From assembly GCF_019799925.1 (NCBI RefSeq), contig NZ_JABGCG010000012.1:62001-126000 (forward strand): 64,000 bases of DNA, read 5' to 3'. The notes under the pieces are model-generated. The model ran no database searches and was not told the origin of the DNA. It saw only the letters and a list, made by a program, of their open reading frames with translations. This DNA comes from Blastococcus sp. CPCC 205250. GTDB taxonomy: Bacteria; Actinomycetota; Actinomycetes; Mycobacteriales; Geodermatophilaceae. Shown here one piece after another: positions 1 to 8,263 of this stretch. A program made the translations under genes and the position numbers. The number at the start of each line of letters is the position of its first letter. Position 1 is the first letter of the stretch.

Positions 1-609
1 CGGTCGGTGCGGCTGTCGCCCGGCGAGCGGGCCGAGGTCGTGGTCGGCCTGGCCCCGGGCGAGCGGGTGGGGCTGGTGTCGCTGCCGCCGGAGCTGGGGC
101 TGCTCCCCCAGCTGGCGGCTCCCTACGGCGCGGACCGGACGCTGCCGCTGCTGGAGCTGCGGGCCGCCGCCGAGCTCCGCCCGTCGCCGGAGCTGCCCGC
201 CGCCCTGGCCGACGTCCCGCCACCGGACCCGGGTGCCGCCAGTGGTGAGCGGACCTTCGAGCTGTCGGCCAACCGGATCGACGGCCGGGCCCACGACCCG
301 GGCCGCATCGACCTGCGCGTCCCCCTGGGCGCCACCGAGGTGTGGACGGTGACCAGCGCCCACGAGCAGCCGCACAGCTTCCACCCGCACGGCGTCCGCT
401 TCCGGGTGCTCTCTGTCGCCGGCGCCGCCCCACCCCCGGAGCTGGCCGGCTGGAAGGACACGGTCTACGTCCCCCCGCGCACCCCGCTGCGGCTGCTGGT
501 CGGCTTCGCCCAGCCCGCCGACGAGCGGGCGCCGTTCATGTACCACTGCCACGTCCTGTGGCACGAGGACCAGGGGATGATGGGCCAGTTCGTGGTCGGA
601 GCTCCGTAG
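1..609 (+). CDS. Multicopper oxidase, C-terminal part (partial)
   Basis: The reading frame is open from the first base of the window, so the N-terminal part lies outside. The last domain carries both copper-ligand blocks expected of the C-terminal cupredoxin domain: H-P-H-G near base 382, and HCHVLWHEDQGMM from base 544, which is the HCHxxxHxxxxM signature of the T1 and trinuclear sites. It should oxidise a metal ion or phenolic substrate using oxygen, outside the membrane. Laccase-like, bilirubin oxidase-like and CueO-like members cannot be separated from this fragment. It converges on the TetR gene downstream. Confidence 0.9.
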   Translation, partial: RSVRLSPGERAEVVVGLAPGERVGLVSLPPELGLLPQLAAPYGADRTLPLLELRAAAELRPSPELPAALADVPPPDPGAASGERTFELSANRIDGRAHDPGRIDLRVPLGATEVWTVTSAHEQPHSFHPHGVRFRVLSVAGAAPPPELAGWKDTVYVPPRTPLRLLVGFAQPADERAPFMYHCHVLWHEDQGMMGQFVVGAP

Positions 610-625
610 CCGGCCCGACGGCGGC

Positions 626-1216
626 TCAGTGCGCGGGCACCCGGAGGACGCCGGTCACCAGTGCGTCGACCACGGTCGTCGCGGCCTTGAGGTCGGGGTC
701 GCGGGAGACCATGACGTCGGAGTACAGGAACGACTCCCCGAGCCGCACCACCGCGTAGGACAGCAGCGGGATCGGCACGTCGGAGACCAGACCGAACGCC
801 TCGACGTCCCGCTCGAACAGCTCGGTGTAGGCCTCGACCAGCCGTGCCTGGACCCGGCCGCGCGGGTCGGTGAGCACGCGGAGCGCGGTGGTGGGCTCGT
901 CGTCGAGGAACCGGCGCAACGAGGGAGCGGTGCTGAGCACGTTGCGGAAGTCCTCGGCGATCGCCAGGCTGCGCAGCCGGCCCGGGGGCTCGGCACCGGC
1001 GGGCCGGGCGTCGTGGGTCTCGGCGGCACGCCGCAGGGTCCGCTCGGCCAGCCACCACATCGCCTCGCCGAGGACGGCGTCGCGGCTGCCGACCCGGCGG
1101 AACAGCGTGACCCGCGAGATCCCGAGCTGGGCGGCGAGCGTCGCCATGTCGAGCCGCTCGCCGTCGAGGAGGGTGCGCGCGGCCCGGTGGATGACCTCTT
1201 CGGGGGGCGCGAGCAC
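626..1216 (-). CDS. TetR-family regulator (QsdR-like)
   Basis: A 196-residue protein with an N-terminal helix-turn-helix at about residues 22-50 (LDMATLAAQLGISRVTLFRR) followed by an all-helical ligand domain. The early GxSRxTLFRRVGSRD block resembles TetR members annotated as QsdR-like. Start is GTG at 1216. It stands alone between the convergent multicopper oxidase and a terminator hairpin, so its targets are unknown; autoregulation is the usual pattern for the family but no operator was identified. Confidence 0.85.
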   Translation of the reverse strand: MLAPPEEVIHRAARTLLDGERLDMATLAAQLGISRVTLFRRVGSRDAVLGEAMWWLAERTLRRAAETHDARPAGAEPPGRLRSLAIAEDFRNVLSTAPSLRRFLDDEPTTALRVLTDPRGRVQARLVEAYTELFERDVEAFGLVSDVPIPLLSYAVVRLGESFLYSDVMVSRDPDLKAATTVVDALVTGVLRVPAH

Positions 1217-1283
1217 CGGGCGAGCCTAGGGTGCCCGGGGCGCGGACGGCCCCGGATCGCGCCCGTCTCCTCCGAACGCGGGA

Positions 1284-1315
1284 GGGCGGCCACCGTGCGT
1301 GCACGGTGGCCGCCC
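1284..1315 (-). terminator. Perfect 15-bp hairpin after the esterase gene
   Basis: Arms 1284-1298 and 1301-1315 are perfectly complementary with a 2-nt centre. The hairpin lies about 30 nt beyond the stop codon of the minus-strand esterase, the position expected for an intrinsic terminator. There is no U-tract, as is common in very GC-rich actinobacteria. It could also insulate the upstream TetR promoter. Confidence 0.7.
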
Positions 1316-1345
1316 CGCGTCAGCGGCCGCAGGCCCGGCCGGTCG

Positions 1346-2221
1346 TCAGACCGGGCAGGTGTTCCGGTAGGCCGAGACGCTGCCGAACGCCGAGACGGAC
1401 GGACCCGGGCAGATGAACTGCGAGTAGCGGGTGTCGGTGTCGACGAACCGCTTGAGCCAGGCGATCGTGTTGGCCGCGATCACCGTGTTCGGGCTGTTCG
1501 GCGCGAAGTGGCTCGCGTCGTTCAGCTCCAGGTAGGCCCGCTCGCCCGAGTTGGTCAGGCTGTTGTAGAACGGGATCGAGTGGCTGCCCACCGGCGCCAC
1601 GCTGTCCTGCTCGGCACCGATGACGAGGGTGGGCGTCCGGACCTCCGGCCACGTCTTGTCGGTGTTCCAGCCGGTCAGCGGGACGGCCGCGCGCAGGGAG
1701 GGCCGGTCCTTCGCCGCCTCGAGCGTGCCGCCACCGCCCATGGAGTGGCCGACGACGGCCAGCCGGGTCGCGTCCACGCGGGCGCGGACGGAGCTCGAGC
1801 CGGTCAGGTAGTCCAGGGCCGCCAGCAACTGGTCACCGCGGGCGGAGGGCTGGTCGTACCGGGAGTTGGTGTCGAAGACGATCACGACGAAGCCCTGCGA
1901 GGCCAGCCGTGGTCCGAGCCAGGCGACGGTGTCCCGGCCGGCGGTGTACCCGGGCGAGATGGCGACGCCGCCGAAGGTCCCCGCGGTGGTGGTCGTCGGG
2001 TAGTAGATCGTCGCCGCGCCGAAGCCCGGGGTCGAGAAGTCCGAGACCGTGGTCGAGGCGGTCGCGAAGGGGCCGGAGGTCGCGGTGATGCTGGCCTGCG
2101 TGGGCGCCGGCCCGCGCCACCAGGACTCGTCGGCGCCGGCGGGTGACACGCCGGCGAGCAGGGTCGCCAGCGCCATGACGAGCGCCATGAGCGCGCCCGC
2201 GAGGAGACGTCGGATTCGCAC
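1346..2221 (-). CDS. Secreted cutinase / PET-hydrolase-like polyester esterase
   Basis: A 291-residue alpha/beta hydrolase with a signal peptide (about residues 1-30, ending SPAGA). Its layout matches actinobacterial cutinases and LCC/PETase enzymes: oxyanion Tyr92 in PGYTAG, nucleophile Ser160 in GHSMGGGG, Asp206 in GAEQDSVAP, His238 in DASHFAPN, and substrate-stacking Trp185. His214 and Phe218 occupy the positions replaced by Ser/Ile in Ideonella PETase. One C-terminal disulfide is likely (Cys271-Cys289); the extra PETase disulfide is absent (Ala203, Phe239), so this is the type I class. GTG start with AAGGA upstream. Secreted hydrolysis of cutin or other polyesters is expected; PET activity is untested inference. 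Confidence 0.92.
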   Translation of the reverse strand: MRIRRLLAGALMALVMALATLLAGVSPAGADESWWRGPAPTQASITATSGPFATASTTVSDFSTPGFGAATIYYPTTTTAGTFGGVAISPGYTAGRDTVAWLGPRLASQGFVVIVFDTNSRYDQPSARGDQLLAALDYLTGSSSVRARVDATRLAVVGHSMGGGGTLEAAKDRPSLRAAVPLTGWNTDKTWPEVRTPTLVIGAEQDSVAPVGSHSIPFYNSLTNSGERAYLELNDASHFAPNSPNTVIAANTIAWLKRFVDTDTRYSQFICPGPSVSAFGSVSAYRNTCPV

Positions 2222-2331
2222 GGGGGTCCTTTCGTCGGGTCCACGGCAGGCAGCACCGACCGCGGGGAGAGAGGAGGTCGCCTCGGCGCCGGTCCCGGGT
2301 TGTGGCCTGCGTCACGCCGCTGCGTGAGGGG

Positions 2332-2360
2332 AAGGTAACGGCTCGCTTCCGGCCGCTCAA
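2332..2360 (-). promoter_or_regulatory. Sigma70-like promoter of the esterase gene
   Basis: On the minus strand TTGAGC (2360-2355) and TACCTT (2337-2332) are separated by exactly 17 nt, in the only clearly AT-richer patch of this 267-bp gap. Transcription would begin about 100 nt before the GTG start at 2221. Nothing else was recognised between 2361 and 2488. Confidence 0.5.
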
Positions 2361-2488
2361 CGGTTTCGTGGAACATTTCTGCCGAACGTTTCAGCCGGGC
2401 GTGTCGCGCTCCTGCACGGGCTCCTCGGGGCGGAACAGGACCGCGCGCCGGCGCATCCCGGCGGGCGGGCGGTCCCCGGGACCACGGG

Positions 2489-2971
2489 TCAGGCACTCCA
2501 CCTGCCGGGTCGCGGCTGGCTCTCCGGCGGGTCGGCGTAGCCGTCGTCCCAGGGGAAGCGACCGGAGGCGTCGGGCCAGGTCAGCTGGTAGGCGGGAACG
2601 GAGAACTCGGCCGGCCGGTGGTACCAGCGGTTGGCCCCCAGCACGACCTCCCCGGGATTGGGACACACCTCGACGACCAGCCGGCCGGCGGGTTCCCGGA
2701 CCAGCAGCTCGCCGGCGACCAGGTCCCGTCCGGCGGCCACGAGGCCGGCTGCCCAGGTGAGCATCCCGGAGGCGGCGGAGGCCCCGACCCCGGCGACGAC
2801 GAGTTCGGGGTGCCCGAGGCCGAACAGGCCGATGGTGTAGCCGAAGGGCGGCTGGCCGGGTTCCTCCCCCGGGCCGACGAACTGCACCGCCCAGCGGTGC
2901 TCCCGGATGACGGCGGCGAGGTGGGCGTCCTCCTGGTCGAGCCAGGCGGTGGTCTGCGGGTCGAGGGACAT
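2489..2971 (-). CDS. DUF4262 protein
   Basis: A 160-residue soluble protein of the DUF4262 type: a conserved PFGYTIGLFGLGHPELVVAG segment around residues 42-61 and a later HRPAEFSVPAYQLTWPD stretch. The family has no established biochemical function. ATG start at 2971. It is the last gene in a minus-strand series but is separated by about 100 bp from the upstream LLM oxidoreductase gene. Confidence 0.8.
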   Translation of the reverse strand: MSLDPQTTAWLDQEDAHLAAVIREHRWAVQFVGPGEEPGQPPFGYTIGLFGLGHPELVVAGVGASAASGMLTWAAGLVAAGRDLVAGELLVREPAGRLVVEVCPNPGEVVLGANRWYHRPAEFSVPAYQLTWPDASGRFPWDDGYADPPESQPRPGRWSA

Positions 2972-3068
2972 GGCGGCAGCGTGTCCGCCGGGTCCGACGT
3001 CCCGCCGGGCGCCGGCGCCGGGGCTGTGGACGGCGCCCGCGCTGTGGACGGGGCGCCGGGACCGTCGG

Positions 3069-3953
3069 CTACGTCTGCAGCGGCAGCAGCTCCGCGGCGA
3101 ACTCGTCGACGAACCGGTCCCAGGAACCGGGATGGGCGGCCGGGCGGACGACGAACTTGCTCACCCCGGCCTCGACGTGCCCGGCGATCTGCGCGCGGAG
3201 CGCGTCCCAGCCGTGCGGGACGAGCGTCCGCGGGTCGGTCCCGGGCCGGCGGGCGGCGACGCCGGCGAGCAGCCGCGGGTCGGCGGGCTCCAGGGCGACC
3301 GGCAGGCTCATGCCGTAGTGGTCCTCGTCGACATCGCGCCCGGCCTCGGCGGCGGCCCCGCGGATGACCCCGACGGCCTCGGCGGCCTCGGCGGGCGTCA
3401 GGAAGCTGCCCAGCCACCCGTCGGCCAGCCGCCCCACCCGGCGCAGCCCGGCCGGCGCCGAGCCGCCCAGCCACAGGTCCAGCGGCCGCGGGGGCAGCAG
3501 CCCGATCGACGCGTCCTCGACGTCGAAGAACTCCCCGTGGAAGGTCACCCGGGACTCGGTGAGCAGCAGCCGCAGGAGGGTCAGGGACTCGTCGAGGACC
3601 GCGCCCCGGCGGCCCACCGGCACGGGGAAGTACGCCCGCTCCGCCTCGCGGGCCGGCTGCAGCCCGAACACCGGCAGGATCCGGCGCGGGGCCAGCCAGG
3701 CGAGCGAGGCCAGCTGCTTGGCGACCAGCACCGGGTGCCGCCCCGGCAGCACGCTGACCCCGGTGCCGAGCTTGAGCCGCCGGGTCCGGGAGGCGGCGTG
3801 CGCGAGGCCCACGACCGGGTCGACGACCGGTGCGGCGACCTGCTCGGAGAACCACAGCGAGTCGATCCCCGCGCCCTCCAGGCGGTCGACGAGCGCGGCC
3901 AGGTCGTCCGACGCCGCGGTCGGCCCGAGCCCGACACCGATGCGGACCTTCAC
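3069..3953 (-). CDS. LLM-class (luciferase-like) flavin-dependent oxidoreductase
   Basis: A 294-residue TIM-barrel protein of the bacterial-luciferase superfamily: VKVRIGVGLGP at the N-terminus, GIDSLWFSEQV, GTGVSVLPGRHPVLVAKQLASL and LWLGGSAPAGLRRVGRLADGW. Such enzymes use FMN or F420; the cofactor cannot be decided here. The GTG start at 3953 overlaps the TGA of the upstream LigD-like gene as GTGA, implying translational coupling. An upstream ATG in the same frame would place the start inside that gene and adds arginine-rich sequence with no family match, so it was not used. Confidence 0.88.
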   Translation of the reverse strand: MKVRIGVGLGPTAASDDLAALVDRLEGAGIDSLWFSEQVAAPVVDPVVGLAHAASRTRRLKLGTGVSVLPGRHPVLVAKQLASLAWLAPRRILPVFGLQPAREAERAYFPVPVGRRGAVLDESLTLLRLLLTESRVTFHGEFFDVEDASIGLLPPRPLDLWLGGSAPAGLRRVGRLADGWLGSFLTPAEAAEAVGVIRGAAAEAGRDVDEDHYGMSLPVALEPADPRLLAGVAARRPGTDPRTLVPHGWDALRAQIAGHVEAGVSKFVVRPAAHPGSWDRFVDEFAAELLPLQT

Positions 3954-4903
3954 GACCCGTCCTCGGCCGCCCGCTTGGCACGGGCCCGGCGCCGGCCCTC
4001 GTGCATCGCCGCCACGCGGGCGACGGGGATGGTGTGCCCCTCGGCGACGAGGTCGGCGGGCAGCTCCTGCGGCGCCGGCAGCGCGGCCGCCCACGGGTCG
4101 CCGGTCCCGAGCAGCTCGGCCGCCGTCCGCACCGTCACCCGGCCGGGGTCGGCGGAGGCGAGGTCCGCCCAGTCCACCGGCGCCGAGACCGGCAGCCCGG
4201 GGCGCACCCGCGGGCTGTAGGCGGCCACGATCGTGCCCGTCCCCGACCGGGTCGAGTCGACGAACACCAGCCCGTGCCGGTCCTCCTTGATGTACGCGGT
4301 GGTCGCCACCTGCGGGTCGAGTCGCGCGGCGCGCGCGGCCAGCGCCCGGGTCGCGGCCGCGGCGTCGACCGGGTCGGCGTCACGGATCGGCACGACGACG
4401 TGCGCGCCCTTGGACCCGCTGGTCTTCACCGCCCCGGCCAGGCCGGTGTCGGCCAGCGCGCGGCGGACCAGCTCGGCCGCGGCCACCACGCACGCGAAGT
4501 CCCCACCCTCGGGCGGGTCGAGGTCCAGCACCAGTCCGGTGGGCTGTGCCGCCCCGGCCGGGAGGAAGGGCACGTGGAACTCCACGGCGCGCTGGTTGGC
4601 CAGCCACAGCAGCGTGCGGCGGTCGTCGCACAGCACCTGGTGGATCTCCCGGGAGGTCGACGCCGACCACACGGGCACCGTGCGGACCCAGTCCGGCGCA
4701 CCCTTCGGCACGTTGCGCTGCATGAAGGGCGCCGCGCCTGGCCGCACCCGCATGACCGACAGGGGTCGGCCGGCCAGCAGGGGGACCAGCCGGTCGGCGA
4801 AGGCGTCGAGGTGGTCGACGAGGTCGCCCTTGGTCACCTCCAGCCCGTCGCCGAGAGGTGAGTCCAGCGAGGTCAGCCGGACGCCGTCGCGTTCGTCGTC
4901 CAC
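3950..4903 (-). CDS. LigD-type NHEJ polymerase/primase domain, stand-alone
   Basis: A 317-residue protein equivalent to the polymerase (PE/Pol) module of LigD. Landmarks are LDLDPPEGGDFA with the metal-binding acids, KTSGSKGAHVVVPI, and VDSTRSGTGTIVAAYSPR. In bacterial non-homologous end joining this module adds (ribo)nucleotides at breaks before ligation. There is no ligase or nuclease module and no ku gene in the window, so it is a separate polymerase. GTG start at 4903. It is translationally coupled to the LLM oxidoreductase. Confidence 0.9.
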   Translation of the reverse strand: MDDERDGVRLTSLDSPLGDGLEVTKGDLVDHLDAFADRLVPLLAGRPLSVMRVRPGAAPFMQRNVPKGAPDWVRTVPVWSASTSREIHQVLCDDRRTLLWLANQRAVEFHVPFLPAGAAQPTGLVLDLDPPEGGDFACVVAAAELVRRALADTGLAGAVKTSGSKGAHVVVPIRDADPVDAAAATRALAARAARLDPQVATTAYIKEDRHGLVFVDSTRSGTGTIVAAYSPRVRPGLPVSAPVDWADLASADPGRVTVRTAAELLGTGDPWAAALPAPQELPADLVAEGHTIPVARVAAMHEGRRRARAKRAAEDGS

Positions 4904-4938
4904 CGGCCCACCGTGCCGCGCGGGCGACCGCCGGGCAA

Positions 4939-5676
4939 CTACACCGGGTACGTCGCCCCCGGCCGGACCAGCTCCGACGCCGGGAAGACCGACCGGGCGG
5001 CCGCCAGCTGGGCGTCCGGGTCGACCCAGGCCGGCACGTGGGTGACCAGCAGCCGGCCCACCCGGGCGGCAGCCGCCATCTCCCCCGCCTGCCGGCCGGT
5101 CAGGTGCAGCGCCGGCGGCAGGTCCGGGACGTCGGGGTGGGCGGCCTCGGCCAGCAGGACGTCGGCGCCCCGGGCCAGCTGCGCCACCCGGTCGCTGGGC
5201 CCGGTGTCGCCGGTGTAGACCAGCGACGCCCCGTGCGCGGTGAGCCGGACGGCGTGGCACTCGAGGGGGTGCTCGGTCCGCGCGGTCTGCAGGGTGAGGG
5301 GCCCGAGCTGCGCGCTGACCGGGGTGGGCAGGAAGTCGAAGACGTCGGTGAGCGGCTTGCCGCCCTCCTCGCAGAGGACCGCCAGCCGCCGCTCGGCGCC
5401 GGGCGGCGCGACGAGCGGGATGCGGCGCCCGGTGCTGCGGCCGGACCACCGGTGCCAGACCACGAACGGCGCGACGTCCATGCAGTGGTCGGCGTGCAGG
5501 TGGGTCAGGTAGACCGCGTCGACGTGGTCGGGGTCCACGACCCCCTGCAGGGGGCCGAACGCGCCGTTGCCCAGGTCGAGCAGCAGCCGGAAGCCGTCGT
5601 GCTCGACGAGGTAGCAGGAGGCCGCCGACCGGGGTCCCGGCCCGCTGCCCGAGCAGCCGACGACCGTCAGCTCCAC
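4939..5676 (-). CDS. MBL-fold metallo-hydrolase
   Basis: A 245-residue metallo-beta-lactamase-fold protein. VELTVVGCSGSGPGPRSAAS is followed by the metal motif THLHADHCMD, then YTGDTGPSD and a late TGRQAGEMAAAARVGRLLVTHV block. It resembles the cyclic-nucleotide phosphodiesterase / RNase Z-like branch. GTG 5676 is preceded by a purine-rich GGGGGACGGAG; an in-frame ATG at 5721 is possible but adds 15 non-conserved residues. In mycobacteria a related gene lies near the cysM cluster, as here. Confidence 0.87.
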   Translation of the reverse strand: MELTVVGCSGSGPGPRSAASCYLVEHDGFRLLLDLGNGAFGPLQGVVDPDHVDAVYLTHLHADHCMDVAPFVVWHRWSGRSTGRRIPLVAPPGAERRLAVLCEEGGKPLTDVFDFLPTPVSAQLGPLTLQTARTEHPLECHAVRLTAHGASLVYTGDTGPSDRVAQLARGADVLLAEAAHPDVPDLPPALHLTGRQAGEMAAAARVGRLLVTHVPAWVDPDAQLAAARSVFPASELVRPGATYPV

Positions 5677-5816
5677 GCTCCGTCCCCCCGTCGGCCCCGC
5701 TGGCTTCCCCCTGGCGGGCACGAGGCTAACCGGCGGTGCGCGGCGCCGCGTGCCGGTGTCGCTGGATCGGGGCCCCTCGGGGACCCGCTACGAGCGGCCG
5801 GCGGAGAGGCCCTCGC

Positions 5817-6767
5817 TCAGGCCCAGAGCTGGCCCTCCAGCGCCTCCGTGGCCTCGTCCAGGGTGCCGGCGTAGGCGCCGGTCGACAGGTACTTCCACCC
5901 GCCGTCGCAGACGATGAAGACGATGTCGGCCCGCCGGCCGGCCGCGACCTCCTTGTCGGCGATGCCCAGCGCGGCGTGCAGGATCGCCCCGGTCGAGATG
6001 CCGGCGAAGATGCCCTCGCGCTCCACCAGCTGGCGGGTGCGGTGGATGGCGTCCTCGGGGCCGACGCTGAACCGCGAGTCCAGCAGCGAGGCGTCGTAGA
6101 GCTCGGGGATGAAGCCCTCGTCGATGTTGCGCAGGCCGTAGACGAGCTCGCCGTAGCGCGGCTCGGCGGCGATGACCTGGACGCCGGGCTTGTGCTCGCG
6201 GAAGTAGCGGGCGCAGCCCATGAGCGTGCCGGTGGTGCCGAGGCCCGCGACGAAGTGCGTCATGGACGGGAGGTCGGCGAGGATCTCCGGGCCGGTGCCG
6301 GTGTAGTGCGCCTCGGCGTTGGCCGGGTTGCCGTACTGGTAGAGCATCACCCAGTCGTCGTGCTCGGCGGCCAGCTCCTTGGCCATCGCCACGGCCTGGT
6401 TGGAGCCGCCGGCGGCCGGCGAGCTGATGATCCTCGCGCCGTACATCTCCAGCAGCTGACGGCGCTCGATCGAGGTGTTCTCCGGCATGACGCAGATCAG
6501 CCGGTAGCCGCGCTGGCGGGCCACCATCGCCAGCGAGATGCCGGTGTTGCCGCTGGTGGGCTCCAGGATGGTGGCACCCGGCGTGAGCGAGCCGTCCTTC
6601 TCCGCCGCCTCGATCATCGAGATCGCCGCGCGGTCCTTGATCGACCCGGTCGGGTTGTGGTCCTCGAGCTTGGCCCAGAGCCGGACGTCGGGGGTCGGCG
6701 ACAGCCGCGGCAGCCCGACGAGCGGGGTGCCGCCGAGCGAGTCGACGAGGGAGGCGAAGCGGGCCAT
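5817..6767 (-). CDS. cysM: Cysteine synthase CysM (CysO-dependent, O-phosphoserine type)
   Basis: A 316-residue fold-type II PLP enzyme with the Schiff-base lysine K44 in NPTGSIKDRA and the PLP-phosphate loop GLGTTGTLMG. The C-terminus ends in GQLWA. Close association with cysO and mec identifies it as the CysM class, which in Mycobacterium tuberculosis takes sulfur from thiocarboxylated CysO and uses O-phosphoserine. It lies 41 bp after cysO and should be co-transcribed with it. Function is strong by synteny; substrate preference is inferred from the characterised homologue. Confidence 0.95.
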   Translation of the reverse strand: MARFASLVDSLGGTPLVGLPRLSPTPDVRLWAKLEDHNPTGSIKDRAAISMIEAAEKDGSLTPGATILEPTSGNTGISLAMVARQRGYRLICVMPENTSIERRQLLEMYGARIISSPAAGGSNQAVAMAKELAAEHDDWVMLYQYGNPANAEAHYTGTGPEILADLPSMTHFVAGLGTTGTLMGCARYFREHKPGVQVIAAEPRYGELVYGLRNIDEGFIPELYDASLLDSRFSVGPEDAIHRTRQLVEREGIFAGISTGAILHAALGIADKEVAAGRRADIVFIVCDGGWKYLSTGAYAGTLDEATEALEGQLWA

Positions 6768-6808
6768 GGCGGAGCTCTTCCGGGAGGAGGGGTGGGGCGG
6801 ACCGGGGC

Positions 6809-7087
6809 TCAGCAGCCGCCGGCGACCGCCGGGAGGATCGTGACGGAGTCGCCGTCCTTGACCGAGGTGTCCAGCGCACCGGTGAAGCGCACGTCCTCGT
6901 CGTTGACGTAGACGTTGACGAAGCGGTGCAGCTTGCCCTCCTCGGTGACCAGGCGGCCCTTCAGGCCCGGGTGCTGGCTGTCGAGGTCGTCGACGAGCGC
7001 GGCGAGCGTGGCACCGCTGCCCTCGACGGTCTTGGCCCCACCGGTGTGGGTGCGCAGGATGGTCGGGATCCGGACCTCGATGGCCAT
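6809..7087 (-). CDS. cysO: CysO, ubiquitin-like sulfur carrier with extra C-terminal Cys
   Basis: A 92-residue beta-grasp protein of the MoaD/ThiS group with the CysO-specific HRFVNVYVNDEDVRF and VTILPAVAGG blocks. Carriers of this type act through a free C-terminal Gly-Gly that is adenylated and thiocarboxylated. Here the coding sequence adds one residue after it (codons GGC GGC TGC then TGA), so the protein ends GGC. The primary product therefore has the same sequence as the CysO-cysteine adduct and should need trimming by the neighbouring Mec peptidase before first use. Confidence 0.94.
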   Translation of the reverse strand: MAIEVRIPTILRTHTGGAKTVEGSGATLAALVDDLDSQHPGLKGRLVTEEGKLHRFVNVYVNDEDVRFTGALDTSVKDGDSVTILPAVAGGC

Positions 7088-7303
7088 GGCGGACGGTTCT
7101 CCTCTGGGTGCGGGGGTGCGTGCGGGGACCGCTGCGGGACAGCGGGGTGGTGCGCTATCCGGGCGAACGCCCGGTCGTCGCGAGGGATTCCGGGCCGACG
7201 CGCGGGAGGCCCGTGGCCCCGGTGAGGGCCCTGCCGCCCCCCACCACTCGCGAGCTCGCGGCGGGACCCTGCAGCAGGGCCGGACCAGGACGGGGTCGGC
7301 GCC

Positions 7304-7777
7304 TCAGTCGTAGACGACGGTGGTCGGCGAGTGGCCGAAGAGGTAGGACTCGATGACCTCGACGTCCTCCTCGGTGACCTGGCCGTCGACGATCCGGAAG
7401 CTCCGGAACTCGACGTCGTCACCGGCCAGGCCGGTCTGCGTGCCGTGGTGCCGGGTGGACACCAGCACGTAGTGCGCCTCGGGCTCGGAGGCGTAGCTGA
7501 TGTCGGTGCGCGACGGGTAGGCCTCGGTCGCGGTGTGCGAGTGGTAGACGACGACGGGCACCTCGTCGCGGTCGTCCATGTCCCGGTAGAGCCGCAGCAG
7601 GTCGCCGGAATCGAACTCGTAGAACGTCGGCGAGCGTGCGGCGTTCAGCATCGGGATGAAGCGTTCGGGCCGGTCGCTGCCCTCGGGGCCGGCGACGACG
7701 CCACAGGCCTCGTCCGGGTGGTCCTCCCGGGCGTGGGCCACGATGGCGTCGTAGGTCGCGCGGTCGATGCGCAGCAC
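7304..7777 (-). CDS. mec: Mec-type JAMM metallopeptidase (M67), CysO-cysteine hydrolase
   Basis: A 157-residue Mov34/JAB1 protein with a full zinc site: Glu23 in DEACGVV, His80 and His82 in YHSHTATEAYPSRTD, Ser90 and Asp93. The M. tuberculosis homologue releases cysteine from CysO-cysteine. GTG start at 7777; the longer in-frame version from 7876 adds arginine-rich non-conserved sequence. A 216-bp gap separates it from cysO. That gap contains short palindromes (CGCGAGCTCGCG at 7249 and CCCTGCAGCAGGG at 7267) but no clear promoter. Confidence 0.93.
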   Translation of the reverse strand: MLRIDRATYDAIVAHAREDHPDEACGVVAGPEGSDRPERFIPMLNAARSPTFYEFDSGDLLRLYRDMDDRDEVPVVVYHSHTATEAYPSRTDISYASEPEAHYVLVSTRHHGTQTGLAGDDVEFRSFRIVDGQVTEEDVEVIESYLFGHSPTTVVYD

Positions 7778-7906
7778 GCCCGTCAGTCTAGGCCGCTGCC
7801 CGGCGCCGGTCCCGCCGTCCTCCCTCCGGGGGACGCGCCGGGACGTGGGCGACGCCGCATCCGTGGCGCCGGTCACGCCCGCACCGAGGCGTTACGGTTC
7901 CGTCCC

Positions 7907-8263
7907 GTGCTCGTCGACATCGTCCTCGCCGTCGTGGTGGCGGCCCTCGCGCTGCCGGCGCTGTTCCTCGGGGCCCGCGGGCTCCTCCGGCGGGACGGCC
8001 GCTTCAGCGGCGACCCGGGCACCGACCGCGCCTCGGTGGTGGTCCTGCTGCTCGGCCGGGTGCTGGCGCTGCTGCTGCTCCTGGGGTCGGCCGGCCTGAC
8101 GCTGCTGTCCACGATCGGCGCCGCCGTGAAGGACGTCGACCTGCACGGGTTCGTCTACGTGTTCTTCGTGCTCAGCGTGCTGCTGGCGCTGCTGGTGCTG
8201 TTCACCTTCGGCCGGCGCGGCCCGCGGCGAGCGAGTCCACGAGCGACCCCTGCACGGCGGTGA
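7907..8263 (+). CDS. Small integral membrane protein
   Basis: A 118-residue hydrophobic protein with three predicted membrane helices: residues about 2-22 (LVDIVLAVVVAALALPALFL), about 45-70 (VVVLLLGRVLALLLLLGSAGLTLL) and about 88-106. The tail is arginine-rich. GTG start at 7907. No family is recognised. Its end overlaps the convergent DUF2017 gene by 62 bp. Confidence 0.65.
   Translation: MLVDIVLAVVVAALALPALFLGARGLLRRDGRFSGDPGTDRASVVVLLLGRVLALLLLLGSAGLTLLSTIGAAVKDVDLHGFVYVFFVLSVLLALLVLFTFGRRGPRRASPRATPARR

Noticed and set aside
2581..3981. Long minus-strand frame over the DUF4262 and LLM genes
   Set aside because: Arg/Pro-rich low-complexity translation typical of shadow frames; real genes are in the other frame.
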